Shown here piece after piece: positions 7,630 to 15,578 of a stretch of DNA of 43,920 nucleotides. The first letter of the stretch is position 1; each line of letters opens with the position of its first letter. The stretch is from assembly GCA_035508495.1 (NCBI GenBank), contig DATJMX010000048.1, positions 1 through 43,920 on the forward strand, written 5' to 3'. The position numbers were made by a program, and so were the translations under genes. The stretch comes from Candidatus Binataceae bacterium. GTDB lineage: Bacteria > Desulfobacterota > Binatia > Binatales > Binataceae. Below the pieces are notes generated by a model. It ran no database searches. It was not told the DNA's origin and saw only the letters and a list, made by a program, of their open reading frames with translations.

Positions 7630-8508
7630 TTGGAAAAGCAGGCCAACCGCGTCGTCACAGATTCGATGATCGGGCTCAAAATGCCCGAGTACGCGCGCCA
7701 TTCTGATCGTGTCGCGACTGTTCTGGGAATGAATCCGAGCCCCTTCACGGGACCGGGGACCAATACCTGGATTGTCGGCACGAGCCGCAGTCCGATTCTG
7801 CTCGACACCGGGCAGGGCGTCGCCATCTATGTGGACCTGCTCGAAACCGCACTCAAGGAACTTTGCGATACACGCGAGATCGATCGTATCGTATTGACGC
7901 ACGCGCATCCTGATCACCTGGGTGGCGTGCCGCAGGTTTGCGAGCGTTTCGGCGAGATGGAAGTCCTGAAGATGCCGTGGGAGGGACACGACCAGGCAGC
8001 GCGCGCGCCGATCTCCGCGATCGGCGATCAGTCGGTCGTCGAGACCGAAGGAGCGACATTGCGCGCTATATTTACCCCAGGACACGCACCTGATCATTTG
8101 TGCTATTATTTGGAGCAGGAACGGGCGTTGTTTACGGGTGACGTTGTGTTGGGCGCCGGAACCACGGTGATCCCGGATGGAACGGGCGACCTCGGCCAGT
8201 ACATGGATTCGCTGCGGCGGCTTCTGGAACTCGATCTCGAAACGATTTATCCGGCACACGGTCCCGTGATAAAGAAGCCCAAAGAGAAGATTAGGGAATA
8301 CATCGCGCACCGTGAGCTGCGCGAGCGTCAGGTTCTGGAGGCGCTTGGGAGTGAGCCGCTCGAAGTGATGGGCATCGTCAAGAAAATCTATGTCGATGTG
8401 CCCGAGTACCTGCATCCGGCGGCGGCCAGTTCGGTCCGATCGCATCTGAAGAAACTCGCGAAGGAGGGGCGCGTCGCGGAAAATGATCAGCGCTGGTGCC
8501 TCATTTAG
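7630..8508 (+). CDS. MBL-fold metallohydrolase, LACTB2-like
   Basis: A 292-residue metallo-beta-lactamase-fold hydrolase. The metal motif H-x-H-x-D-H is at residues 91-96 (THAHPDHLGG), with further ligands in FTPGHAPDH, the bridging Asp in FTGDVVLG and the last His in YPAHGPVI. The C-terminal 70 residues form the winged-helix tail of the LACTB2/BLACT family, whose members act as ribonucleases or thioesterase-like hydrolases. The frame starts at TTG 7630 with GGAG six bases upstream; ATG 7666 is an alternative. It follows coaX by 12 bases and overlaps the next gene by 26 bases, consistent with one operon. Substrate unknown. Confidence 0.88.
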   Translation: MEKQANRVVTDSMIGLKMPEYARHSDRVATVLGMNPSPFTGPGTNTWIVGTSRSPILLDTGQGVAIYVDLLETALKELCDTREIDRIVLTHAHPDHLGGVPQVCERFGEMEVLKMPWEGHDQAARAPISAIGDQSVVETEGATLRAIFTPGHAPDHLCYYLEQERALFTGDVVLGAGTTVIPDGTGDLGQYMDSLRRLLELDLETIYPAHGPVIKKPKEKIREYIAHRELRERQVLEALGSEPLEVMGIVKKIYVDVPEYLHPAAASSVRSHLKKLAKEGRVAENDQRWCLI

Positions 8509-9406
8509 GCGATCGCCCGCGCTTGCCTTCTCGATACTTGCTGGCGCATGCGCGCTAAGTATCGCCGTAGCTCCCTGGGCGCTCGCCCAGTCCGCGTCGC
8601 CATCTGACGCCGGTTTGCCCGCTGCTTCCGAGGCTTGGGCGACCGCCGCGGCGGCTGCATCTCCGGCGGCATCGCCCCCGGCTCGATCGATTTCCGCCAG
8701 TCCTTCCGCAGACAAGCTGACCTCCGCCGGGGCCTCGAACATGGTCGACACTCCTGCGGATTTGAATCCGAGCACCACCGAGATTCCTTCCGCTTCATCA
8801 TCTGCGCCAAATCTGCCGTCCTCCTCGGGAGTGGCAGGGTTCGATAGTTCCAATTCGGGATCTCTCGCCACAACTCAGACTCAGGACAACGCGAATCAAG
8901 CCGAGATTGCCCGTTATGAAGCCGAGCAAAGCGGGATGCCTCAGCAGCCGCCACCCGGCTCGCTGCCGCAGTACCTGAGCGAGGAATCAGTCAGCTCGCC
9001 GATCGGCTTCGAGTTGCGCGAGGCGCGGCGCAAACTCTCCAGCGGCGAAGAGGCCGACGGCCTTCTCATCATCGATGTGAAGCAGGGAAGTCCAGCGGCG
9101 CAGGTCGGCTTGAAGCCTTACAAACACGGCGCCCACGACGTGCTGACGGGAGCGGCGATCGCTGGCGCGCTGTTTTTCCCGCCCGCGATCGCTCTCGTTC
9201 CGGTGCTCGACTTTACGCAGTTCGGCGAGAGCTACGACATGATCATCGGGGTCGATGGCTCGCGCGTATCGAACTTCCTTGACTTCGAAGATCGCACGCA
9301 TGATCTGCAGCCCGGCGAGATCGTGTACCTGAGCGTCGTCCGCAACGGCAAGCGACTGCAGGTATCGGTGCCGGTGCCGCCAAATATCAGTTCGCTTACG
9401 TACTAG
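8483..9406 (+). CDS. Exported PDZ-like domain protein
   Basis: A 307-residue protein with an N-terminal signal peptide (RRSPALAFSILAGACALSIAVA, cleavage after ALA), a long Ser/Ala/Pro linker (about residues 35-150) and a C-terminal PDZ-like module. GLLIIDVKQGSPAAQVGLKP is the ligand-groove and post-groove region, and MIIGVDGSRVSNFLDFED plus PGEIVYLSVVRNGKRLQVSV complete it. A hydrophobic insertion (AAIAGALFFPPAIALVPVL) interrupts the PDZ domain, which is unusual, and may be a membrane-inserted loop. No protease domain is attached, so it is not a DegP-type enzyme. It probably acts as a periplasmic adaptor. It overlaps the upstream hydrolase by 26 bases. Confidence 0.75.
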   Translation: MISAGASFRRSPALAFSILAGACALSIAVAPWALAQSASPSDAGLPAASEAWATAAAAASPAASPPARSISASPSADKLTSAGASNMVDTPADLNPSTTEIPSASSSAPNLPSSSGVAGFDSSNSGSLATTQTQDNANQAEIARYEAEQSGMPQQPPPGSLPQYLSEESVSSPIGFELREARRKLSSGEEADGLLIIDVKQGSPAAQVGLKPYKHGAHDVLTGAAIAGALFFPPAIALVPVLDFTQFGESYDMIIGVDGSRVSNFLDFEDRTHDLQPGEIVYLSVVRNGKRLQVSVPVPPNISSLTY

Positions 9407-9433
9407 AATGGTTTGCCGATATCGGGATTTGCG

Positions 9434-9868
9434 ATGCGTACCCTCGTAGACCGAATCCCGATTGCGGCGCGAATAGCGGTGACCGGACTCGCGATGCTGC
9501 TGGTCGCGGCGCTCGTCGTGCGTGCGATCGCGCGGGCCACCGAACAAGCCAAGGTCTCGCGCGCGGAGGCTGAGATCGCGATCCTGAAGCGCGCGCTTGA
9601 TCGTTACTACTTCGACAACGGCGCCTACCCCACCGTGCTCGACGCGCTTTACAATCCAACCGCGCACAAATCTGCAAGTGGGCAGATCAAGTATGTCGGG
9701 CGCTACGTCTCCGACTTGCCCGAGCACGATCCATGGGGCAATCCCTTCTATTACGAAAGCGATGGCCAGATGTACGTGCTGAAATCGTTTGGCGCCGACG
9801 GCGTTCCAGGAGGCACCGGCAACAACTCCGATATCGTCGCTGACGCCAACATGACCTCCAGCGAATAG
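9434..9868 (+). CDS. GspG-like pseudopilin-domain protein without prepilin motif
   Basis: A 144-residue protein. It has an N-terminal hydrophobic helix (RIAVTGLAMLLVAALVVRAIA), then ISOLATED-pseudopilin features of the GspG family: AEAEIAILKRALDRYYFDNGAYP, SDLPEHDPWGNPFYY and a C-terminal Gly/Asp/Asn-rich region (SFGADGVPGGTG) resembling the calcium-binding loop. The usual prepilin peptidase site (Gly followed by Phe and Glu+5) is absent, and no other type II secretion gene is in the window. It may therefore be a membrane-anchored derivative rather than an assembled pilin. ATG 9434 is preferred; a TTG at 9413 is in frame. It starts 27 bases after the PDZ gene. Confidence 0.75.
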   Translation: MRTLVDRIPIAARIAVTGLAMLLVAALVVRAIARATEQAKVSRAEAEIAILKRALDRYYFDNGAYPTVLDALYNPTAHKSASGQIKYVGRYVSDLPEHDPWGNPFYYESDGQMYVLKSFGADGVPGGTGNNSDIVADANMTSSE

Positions 9869-9874
9869 CAGAGC

Positions 9875-9904
9875 TTTACGAGCGCACCGGAATTTCCGTA
9901 TATT
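9875..9904 (+). promoter_or_regulatory. Putative sigma70 promoter of panBC
   Basis: TTTACG at 9875-9880, 18 bases, then TATATT at 9899-9904 match the -35 and -10 consensus at 4/6 and 5/6 positions. The start of transcription would fall near 9911, just before the structured panB leader, and just after the stop of the preceding gene. Confidence 0.45.
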
Positions 9905-9910
9905 CAGACC

Positions 9911-10123
9911 TTCGTCCGTCGATGAGAATTTCTCACGGCGAGTCGAGTTGGTTCAGTGAGTGCCTTCGTGGATCGAAGGCGAAGTAAATAGGGCTCGCGC
10001 CTGGATCCGTGGGTTTTCCGGACCGGGACTCCCGATGCTCGGGCACTCGAATCTATTTCGAGTCTGCTCCTCAGCGGGGTTGCCAGCGCGCGTCTGCCCC
10101 GCGTTTTTTGAGGGAGCAGATCA
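9911..10123 (+). ncRNA. Structured 5' leader of panBC, candidate riboswitch/attenuator
   Basis: About 210 bases between a promoter-like element and panB contain four near-perfect hairpins: TGAGA/TCTCA (9923-9935), GCCTTCG/CGAAGGC (9962-9980), CCCGA/TCGGG (10031-10043) and ACTCGAA/TTCGAGT (10045-10063), followed by an intrinsic terminator. GTCTGCTCC at 10062-10070 can also pair over nine bases (one G-U) with GGAGCAGAT at 10113-10121, which includes the panB Shine-Dalgarno; this overlaps the last hairpin by two bases. Such switching architecture is typical of a ligand-sensing leader. A pan RNA motif is known upstream of pan genes in other phyla; whether this belongs to it cannot be decided by eye. 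Confidence 0.6.
10074..10110 (+). terminator. Intrinsic terminator (attenuator) just upstream of panB
   Basis: GCGGGG (10074-10079) pairs with CCCCGC (10097-10102), extended by CAG/CTG inside with a small bulge, and is followed by GTTTTTTG with six T at 10104-10109. This is a canonical rho-independent terminator, but it stands only about 14 bases before the panB start codon, so it would cut off panBC unless read through. That position marks it as an attenuator. Confidence 0.7.
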
Positions 10124-10957
10124 ATGAATCACGACAAAATTCGTGTCCCGCACCTTGCGCGGATGAAGGCGGCGCGTGAGCCGATCACGATGCTCACGGC
10201 GTACGACTTTCCCTTCGCGCGAATCTTCGACGCCGCCGGCGTCGACCTCATGCTCGTCGGCGACAGCCTCGGCATGGCCGTGCGCGGCGAGGAAACCACG
10301 CTCGGCGTGACGATCGACGAGATCATCTATCACACGCGGATGGTGGTCCGGGCTCGCACGCGCGCGCTAGTCGTCGCCGACATGCCGTTTCTCTCCTACC
10401 AGGTGAGCGCCGAAGACGCACTGCGCAACGCCGGCCGCCTCATCAAGGAAGGCTCGGCCGAAGCCGTAAAACTCGAAGGCGGCGTCGCAGTTGCCGATAC
10501 TGTCAGGCGCATCGCGGCGGTCGATATTCCCGTGATGGGACACATCGGTCTGACTCCACAATCTGTTCATCGCATGGGTGGGCATCGCGTGCAGGGCCGC
10601 AAGTCCGGTCGTGGCGCCGGATGCCGTGAGCGGCTGCTCGAAGACGCGCGTGCGCTCGAAGCCGCGGGCGCCTTTGCGATCGTAATCGAAGGCGTGCCGC
10701 CGTCGCTCGCGCGCGAAATCACCGGCGAACTCGCGGTTCCAACTATCGGCATCGGCGCCGGTCCCGGATGCGACGGGCAGGTGCTCGTGATGCACGACAT
10801 GCTGGGCCTCAGCGAGTCGTTCATCCCGCGCTTTGCCAAGCCGTTCGCGAAACTCTGGCAGGACGCGTCCGCCGCCGCGGCGAGCTATGTGCGCGAGGTG
10901 CGCGAAGGCGCGTTTCCCGCGCCAGAACATTGCTATCGCGAAGGGAGGGCCGAGTGA
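10124..10957 (+). CDS. panB: 3-methyl-2-oxobutanoate hydroxymethyltransferase
   Basis: PanB (277 residues, usual length) transfers a hydroxymethyl group from 5,10-methylene-THF to 2-oxoisovalerate, making ketopantoate. Motifs in order: LTAYDFPFARI, the metal-binding VGDSLGM region, KLEGG, GHIGLTPQ, IEGVPPSLA with the catalytic-region Glu, and IGIGAGPGCDGQVLV. The segment GGHRVQGRKSGRGAGCRE is a little longer and more basic than usual. A GAGGGAG ribosome site lies 7 bases before ATG 10124 and can be masked by the leader. The stop overlaps panC as TGATG, so the two are coupled. Confidence 0.97.
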   Translation: MNHDKIRVPHLARMKAAREPITMLTAYDFPFARIFDAAGVDLMLVGDSLGMAVRGEETTLGVTIDEIIYHTRMVVRARTRALVVADMPFLSYQVSAEDALRNAGRLIKEGSAEAVKLEGGVAVADTVRRIAAVDIPVMGHIGLTPQSVHRMGGHRVQGRKSGRGAGCRERLLEDARALEAAGAFAIVIEGVPPSLAREITGELAVPTIGIGAGPGCDGQVLVMHDMLGLSESFIPRFAKPFAKLWQDASAAAASYVREVREGAFPAPEHCYREGRAE

Positions 10958-11832
10958 TGGACATTCTGAGAACTCCCGACGAGATGACGCGATACGCCGA
11001 AGCTGCGCGCATGTCCGGCGAGCGAATCGCCTTCGTACCGACGATGGGATTTCTGCACGACGGGCATGTCACGCTGATGCGCGAAGGACGGCGCAGGGCA
11101 TCGGTGCTGGTCGCGTCGATTTTCGTCAATCCTACCCAGTTCGGACCGAGCGAAGATTTCGGCCGCTATCCGCGCGCGTTTGAGCGTGACTGCGAGTTGA
11201 TGCAGACCGTGCCGGTCGACGCGGTCTTCGCACCCGAGCCCGCCGCGATGTACTCGCCCGATGCGCAGACCTGGGTCGAAGTCACCGAGATGACGCAGGG
11301 CCTCTGCGGAGCGCATCGCCCGGGCCATTTCCGCGGCGTCACGACCATCGTCGCCAAGTTGTTCAATATCGTGAAGCCGCACGTGGCGCTCTTCGGCGAG
11401 AAGGATTTCCAGCAGCTTCGCGCGATCCAGAAGATGGTCGCGGACCTGAACTTTGACGTCGAAGTCGTGCCGGTGCCGATCGCGCGCGAGAAGGACGGCC
11501 TCGCGATGAGCTCGCGCAACGCGTACCTCTCGCCCGCCGAGCGCGAACGTGCGCTTGCGCTAAGCCTTGCGCTGCGCGCGGCCCGCGAAACGCATCGCGA
11601 GGGCGCCTGCTGCGTCGAGCAGATCGTTCATTGCGCGCGCCGCGTGCTGCGCCGCACCGAAGGCGTCGAGATCGAGTACGTGTCGGCGGTCGATGCCGAC
11701 ACGCTTGCGCCTTATCCGCCGCTGACGCGCCCGATCCTGGTAGCGATCGCGGCGCGCGTCGGCCGCACCCGCCTCATCGACAACACCGTGCTCGAACCTG
11801 CTCTCACAGACGTTCACATCGAGGAACAGTAG
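10957..11832 (+). CDS. panC: Pantoate--beta-alanine ligase
   Basis: PanC (291 residues) joins pantoate and beta-alanine using ATP, producing pantothenate. The N-terminal HIGH-like motif is H34-D-G-H37 within VPTMGFLHDGH. FVNPTQFGPSEDF, GHFRGVTTIVAKLFNIV, the FGEKDFQQL segment and the KMSKS-equivalent AMSSRN are all present. The ATG at 10957 overlaps the panB stop (TGATG); longer in-frame readings upstream lie inside panB. Together with coaX upstream, the window encodes ketopantoate formation, condensation and phosphorylation; panE and panD are not seen here. Confidence 0.97.
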   Translation: MDILRTPDEMTRYAEAARMSGERIAFVPTMGFLHDGHVTLMREGRRRASVLVASIFVNPTQFGPSEDFGRYPRAFERDCELMQTVPVDAVFAPEPAAMYSPDAQTWVEVTEMTQGLCGAHRPGHFRGVTTIVAKLFNIVKPHVALFGEKDFQQLRAIQKMVADLNFDVEVVPVPIAREKDGLAMSSRNAYLSPAERERALALSLALRAARETHREGACCVEQIVHCARRVLRRTEGVEIEYVSAVDADTLAPYPPLTRPILVAIAARVGRTRLIDNTVLEPALTDVHIEEQ

Positions 11833-11954
11833 ATTGAAAAAGTAGCGACGCGGCCGTCCTTCCCGCAATTAAGAGGGCCGGCCGTGTTCAATTTAGAAGA
11901 ACTGTGGCGCGAGCCGCACGGCTCGCGCATTTCAACGGCGGGCAGGCGCCCGCC
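11833..11954 (+). terminator. Hairpin cluster downstream of panC
   Basis: Three inverted repeats follow the panC stop: an extended one from ATTGAA (11833) to TTCAAT (11892) enclosing CGGCC/GGCCG arms, a 10-bp stem GCGCGAGCCG/CGGCTCGCGC at 11907-11928, and GGCGGGC/GCCCGCC at 11937-11954. They probably terminate panBC transcription or stabilise its 3' end, although there is no clear T-run. Confidence 0.4.
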
Positions 11955-12030
11955 CCACTAAATTTCAGAAATTTGGCTTCAGCCGCTCTCGACCAGACTG
12001 GCTGGCATCCACCGGGCCGCCATCGATTCC

Positions 12031-12290
12031 GTCATCCTGGGAGTCTGTGAATGTTTCGAGGCGCGCGATTTTTTGTGTCATCCCGAAGCGAAGCGATTTG
12101 CTCGTCCGTCATGGTGAGCGAAGTGAGCAGCGCGAACGAAGTCGAATCCATCTCGGACAGCGCCGCGTCAAGCGGCGCCTCGCGACCAATAAATAGGGTA
12201 GGAGCTTCGCGCGACGACTGGCACCGGCCCCTTCGGGGCCACCAAGATCTCTCGACTCCGCAGACTCCGCTCGAGACGACAGATAGGGGC
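12031..12290. repeat. Degenerate interspersed intergenic repeat
   Basis: Three imperfect copies of a GTCATCC-YGAGCGAAGCGA-like unit lie at 12031, 12077 and 12108, and the right end reads AGATCTCTCGACTCCGC followed by CTCGAGACGACAG, a degenerate inverse of the left end. This is the pattern of the short palindromic intergenic repeats (GTCATCCTGAGCGAAGCG...) dispersed in many bacterial genomes. A GGCCCC-TTC-GGGGCC hairpin lies inside at 12226-12240. No gene is seen between panC and the aminopeptidase. Confidence 0.5.
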
Positions 12291-12324
12291 ATTGCTGTTG
12301 GCGACTAGACAGGATCCGGGTGAG

Positions 12325-12359
12325 GAATGACCTCGCCCGCTTTGCGGGCGAGGTCATTC
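12325..12359. terminator. Perfect 16-bp stem, 3-base loop, downstream of aminopeptidase gene
   Basis: GAATGACCTCGCCCGC (12325-12340), TTT, then its exact reverse complement (12344-12359). It lies 25 bases beyond the stop of the minus-strand aminopeptidase gene and can act as a terminator or processing barrier; it may also be a unit of the intergenic repeat family. Confidence 0.5.
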
Positions 12360-12384
12360 GAGAGCGGGAGGTCACTCCACAGGG

Positions 12385-14955
12385 TCAGCTCGCCAGCGTT
12401 TGCTTCAGCTTGGCGCCTTCGCGTTTGCGGAAGCCTACCGCTACGCTGAGGCGCTCGAGATGCTGGTCGATCAGCTTGCCGCCCAGGCGCACGCGATGCT
12501 CGGCGAAGAACTGCTTCACTTCGTCTTCGCGGTCGAGCAGCGCGACGATCGCCTCGCACATCCGGGGCAGGGCGCTGTCGGGATACTTCTCGATCATCTG
12601 GCCCCAGTTGCGCTTGATGAAGTCCCACGCCTCGTAGCGGCAATGGGTGTTCAGCAGCAGCGAATGCATCAGGTATGGGGCGTTCTGCGTCCGCACCTGG
12701 CCGTCGATCGTCATCTCCATCGTTTTGGCGAGCAGGCCGCGATCGCGGAAGCCCGCCAGCGAAAACAGGTAGCGCTGCTCCTCCTGCGGCGTGCGCGGGG
12801 CGCGGAACTTGGCCTTGAATTCCTCGTAGCGCTTCGCATCACCGGTATACGACAGGATGTTAACGAGAGGCGTGATGAGGTCGCGATCGGCTGACGATGG
12901 ATTGTCCTCGAAGCGCGCAAAGGTTTTCTGCGCGGTCTTTTGAATCTCCGGATCGTCGCCGAGCGTGCCGAGCGCGCCGATCAAGAGGCCGCGCAACTGG
13001 CGATCAAGCTCGCTCTCGCCCGGTTTCGCTTCCCATCCCATGCGCCCGAAGGCCGGGCTGGCGATGGCGCGAACGGCGGCCGCGATCGCGGGGCGATCAC
13101 CTTCTTCGGCCAGCATATCGAGGTAGGAAAACGCGCCGAGCAGCGCGCGCCAGACGTTGATGTCGGTCTCGGCGGTGAAGATCCGCGCCATCTTGATGAA
13201 TTCGCTGAGCGGCCCGACGCCCGCGACGGTCGCGGCCCACGTATCGCTCACCAGGCCGAAGCGCTCGATCGGCTTCAGCTCGCCGAGATTGCGAGTGATG
13301 CCCGCGAGCAGCGTCGGCGAATAGTGCACGCGATAGAATCCATGCCCGCCTTCGTTGGCCAGCGCCCATTCGAGCTTACCGGGCAGCTCAAGTGTCGCCT
13401 CGCGCGAAGTCAGCAGCATCCGATGCGTGCCGACGCCCTTGTCGGTCTTGACGCGAATCATCAGCGGCACATGCCAGAGCTGCTCGTTGGCCTCGGGCAG
13501 GTAGAAGAAGCGGCGCTGCGAAACCTTGAGTGAGCGGCCGTCCGCGGCCGCTTCGACTTCGACGATCGGAAAGCCGGGCTGGAAGATCCACGAGTCCATC
13601 ATCTTGCGCGCGGGCTCGTGCGAGGCTTCTTCGAGCGCATCCCACAGATCGCTCGTCTCGGTATTGGCGAACTGATGCTTCTTCAGGTAGCGGCGAATAC
13701 CGTCGCGGAACATCTCGGGGCGCAGGAACTGCTCGAGCATCCGCAGCACCGCCGCGCCTTTCTCGTAGGTGAGGATATCGAACATCGCGCGGCATTCTTC
13801 GGGGCTGTGCACCGTGAATTCGATCGGCCGCGTCGAGCGTAGGGCGTCGATCGCCATCGCCGCCGCGCGCGACACGGAGAAGCTGTCCCACCTTTTCCAG
13901 TGCGGCTTCCACGCATCGACCGCGAGCATTTCCATGAAGGTGGCGAAGGCCTCGTTGAGCCAGATGCCGTTCCACCATTTCATGGTGACGAGGTCGCCGA
14001 ACCACATGTGCGCGTTCTCGTGCGATACGACATCGGCGACGCGCTCGAGCTCGGCGCGCGAGGCGCTTTGCTCGTCGGCGAGGAGCGCGGTCTCGCGGAA
14101 GGTGATCGCGCCCAGGTTTTCCATCGCGCCCGAAGCGAAGTCAGGAATCGCGAGCAGGTCGAGTTTGTCGCCGGGGTAGGGCAGGCCATAGTAATCGGCG
14201 AAATACTTGAGCGAGAAGACTCCGATCTGTTTCGCGAACTCCGTGAGGTTGTCCTTGCCGGGCACGTGCACGATGCGCAGCGGCGTGCCCGCATCAACGG
14301 GTGTCGTCGCGACGAACTCGCCGACGATAAACGCGACGAGGTAGGTCGACATCTTGATCGTTTCCTTGAAAACGATTTCTTTCTTGCCGCCGCCGAGTGC
14401 GCGTTCGCTCTCGACGCCGCCGTTGGAGAATGCGGCGAGGCCCTCGTCAATCACGAGCGTGACCTTGTAGCTCGCCTTGAGCTCCGGCTCGTCCCAGCAC
14501 GGGAACGCACGGCGGGCATCGGTCGATTCGAATTGCGTGGTCGCTGCGGTATGCGATTTGCCGGCAGCGTCGTTGTACTGGCTGCGATAGAAGCCGTGGA
14601 GCTTGTCGTTGAGGATGCCGCGGAACTTGATGTGCAGCTTCCAGTCGCCGGTTTCGAGCGACGACGGGAACTTGAAGTGTGCGCGCTCGCGTGGACCTTC
14701 GAGCTCGATCTTGCCCTCGAGCGTTTTGCCGGCGCGCCTGGCGCTGACCTTGTCGATTTCAAGTTCGAGCGCATTGAGCAGGACTTCGCTGGTCGCCTCG
14801 TTGACGACGACGTCGATCGTCTCTTCGCCGGCGAAAGTAAAAGCTTTGAGATCGGGGGTGAGCTTGATGTCGTAGCGCTTGGGCGTGACGTTTTTGGGGA
14901 GGCGGTATTCGTGCGTCCTGTCCTGCAACGGCGCACCTTCCTGATCGCGCATCAT
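12385..14955 (-). CDS. M1-family zinc aminopeptidase (puromycin-sensitive/PepN type)
   Basis: An 856-residue M1 metallopeptidase that removes N-terminal residues from peptides. The exopeptidase motif GAMEN is at residues 276-280. The zinc motif HExxH is H312-E-N-A-H316 with the third ligand E335 in NEAF, exactly the HExxH-x18-E spacing. The N-terminal beta-saddle domain (RLPKNVTPKRYDIKLTPDL) and a long helical ERAP1-like C-terminal domain are complete, matching the eukaryotic APM/PSA type more than E. coli PepN. No signal peptide, so cytoplasmic. ATG 14955 has a GGAAGGA box at spacing 4; a second ATG follows at once. A 14-codon longer frame exists but lacks a ribosome site. Confidence 0.95.
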   Translation of the reverse strand: MMRDQEGAPLQDRTHEYRLPKNVTPKRYDIKLTPDLKAFTFAGEETIDVVVNEATSEVLLNALELEIDKVSARRAGKTLEGKIELEGPRERAHFKFPSSLETGDWKLHIKFRGILNDKLHGFYRSQYNDAAGKSHTAATTQFESTDARRAFPCWDEPELKASYKVTLVIDEGLAAFSNGGVESERALGGGKKEIVFKETIKMSTYLVAFIVGEFVATTPVDAGTPLRIVHVPGKDNLTEFAKQIGVFSLKYFADYYGLPYPGDKLDLLAIPDFASGAMENLGAITFRETALLADEQSASRAELERVADVVSHENAHMWFGDLVTMKWWNGIWLNEAFATFMEMLAVDAWKPHWKRWDSFSVSRAAAMAIDALRSTRPIEFTVHSPEECRAMFDILTYEKGAAVLRMLEQFLRPEMFRDGIRRYLKKHQFANTETSDLWDALEEASHEPARKMMDSWIFQPGFPIVEVEAAADGRSLKVSQRRFFYLPEANEQLWHVPLMIRVKTDKGVGTHRMLLTSREATLELPGKLEWALANEGGHGFYRVHYSPTLLAGITRNLGELKPIERFGLVSDTWAATVAGVGPLSEFIKMARIFTAETDINVWRALLGAFSYLDMLAEEGDRPAIAAAVRAIASPAFGRMGWEAKPGESELDRQLRGLLIGALGTLGDDPEIQKTAQKTFARFEDNPSSADRDLITPLVNILSYTGDAKRYEEFKAKFRAPRTPQEEQRYLFSLAGFRDRGLLAKTMEMTIDGQVRTQNAPYLMHSLLLNTHCRYEAWDFIKRNWGQMIEKYPDSALPRMCEAIVALLDREDEVKQFFAEHRVRLGGKLIDQHLERLSVAVGFRKREGAKLKQTLAS

Positions 14956-15044
14956 GGTTCCTTCCTTGTGAAAAATCGGACTGAAAAACGGGCGCACGCG
15001 CCCTCGCCCAAGATTATTTCAATCCACCCGTTTGCGCGAGCGAA

Positions 15045-15554
15045 TCACGGCAGACGGAGCGGGCGCTCCATCCATAGGACGTCCCAGTATTTGTCGAACT
15101 TGCGGCCATTCTCGGAGAATGCGCCGACGTTGTTGAAGCCGAAGCGGGCGTGGAGCGCGACCGATGCGTCGTTGGGTAGCGTGATCCCAGCGACGAGGCG
15201 GTTCAGGTCAGCGTCTTTGATCGCCTCGAAGAGCACGCCATACATCGTGGTGCCGAGGCCGCGCCCGGTCGTATCCGGCGCGCAATAGACCGTCACTTCG
15301 GCGGTGGTGTCGTAGGCGGCGCGATCGCGAAAGCGTCCCGTGCCGGCGAATCCGAGCACGCGGCCCGCTTCATCGGCGACGAACAGTTGATGGCGTCCGC
15401 CGGCGGTATGTTCGCGGAACCAGTCAGTGAAGCCTTCGACGGTGACGGGATCGATCGTGAAGGTGATGGGCGTGTGGATGACGTAGTGGTTGTAGATCTC
15501 GACGATCCCTGGCAGGTCGCCGATGCTGGCGGGACGAACGGTGATCGCAGCCAC
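15045..15554 (-). CDS. GNAT N-acetyltransferase, phosphinothricin acetyltransferase-like
   Basis: A 169-residue GNAT enzyme of the PAT/MnaT group. It starts with ITVRPASIGDLPGIVEIYNHYV and TITFT-type segment typical of this group, has the acetyl-CoA loop APDTTGRGLGTTMY (Q/RxxGxG/A equivalent) near residue 95, and ends with LHARFGFNNVGAF, the usual motif B. These enzymes acetylate amino groups of amino-acid analogues such as methionine sulfone or phosphinothricin; the natural substrate is not known here. The start is GTG 15554. The gene lies 25 bases downstream of hpnK in the same direction. Confidence 0.87.
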   Translation of the reverse strand: MAAITVRPASIGDLPGIVEIYNHYVIHTPITFTIDPVTVEGFTDWFREHTAGGRHQLFVADEAGRVLGFAGTGRFRDRAAYDTTAEVTVYCAPDTTGRGLGTTMYGVLFEAIKDADLNRLVAGITLPNDASVALHARFGFNNVGAFSENGRKFDKYWDVLWMERPLRLP

Positions 15555-15578
15555 GACCCTTCCACCTTGGCGCGAAAA

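Noticed and set aside
7330..8871. 513-residue open frame on the minus strand
   Set aside because: Antisense to coaX and the MBL-fold gene, both with clear motifs.
9434..9868. Type II secretion operon
   Set aside because: Only one GspG-like gene without prepilin motif; no GspD, E, F or K nearby.
13900..15288. 462-residue open frame on the plus strand
   Set aside because: Antisense to the M1 aminopeptidase, which has full catalytic motifs; the plus frame is low-information and runs across the aminopeptidase start.
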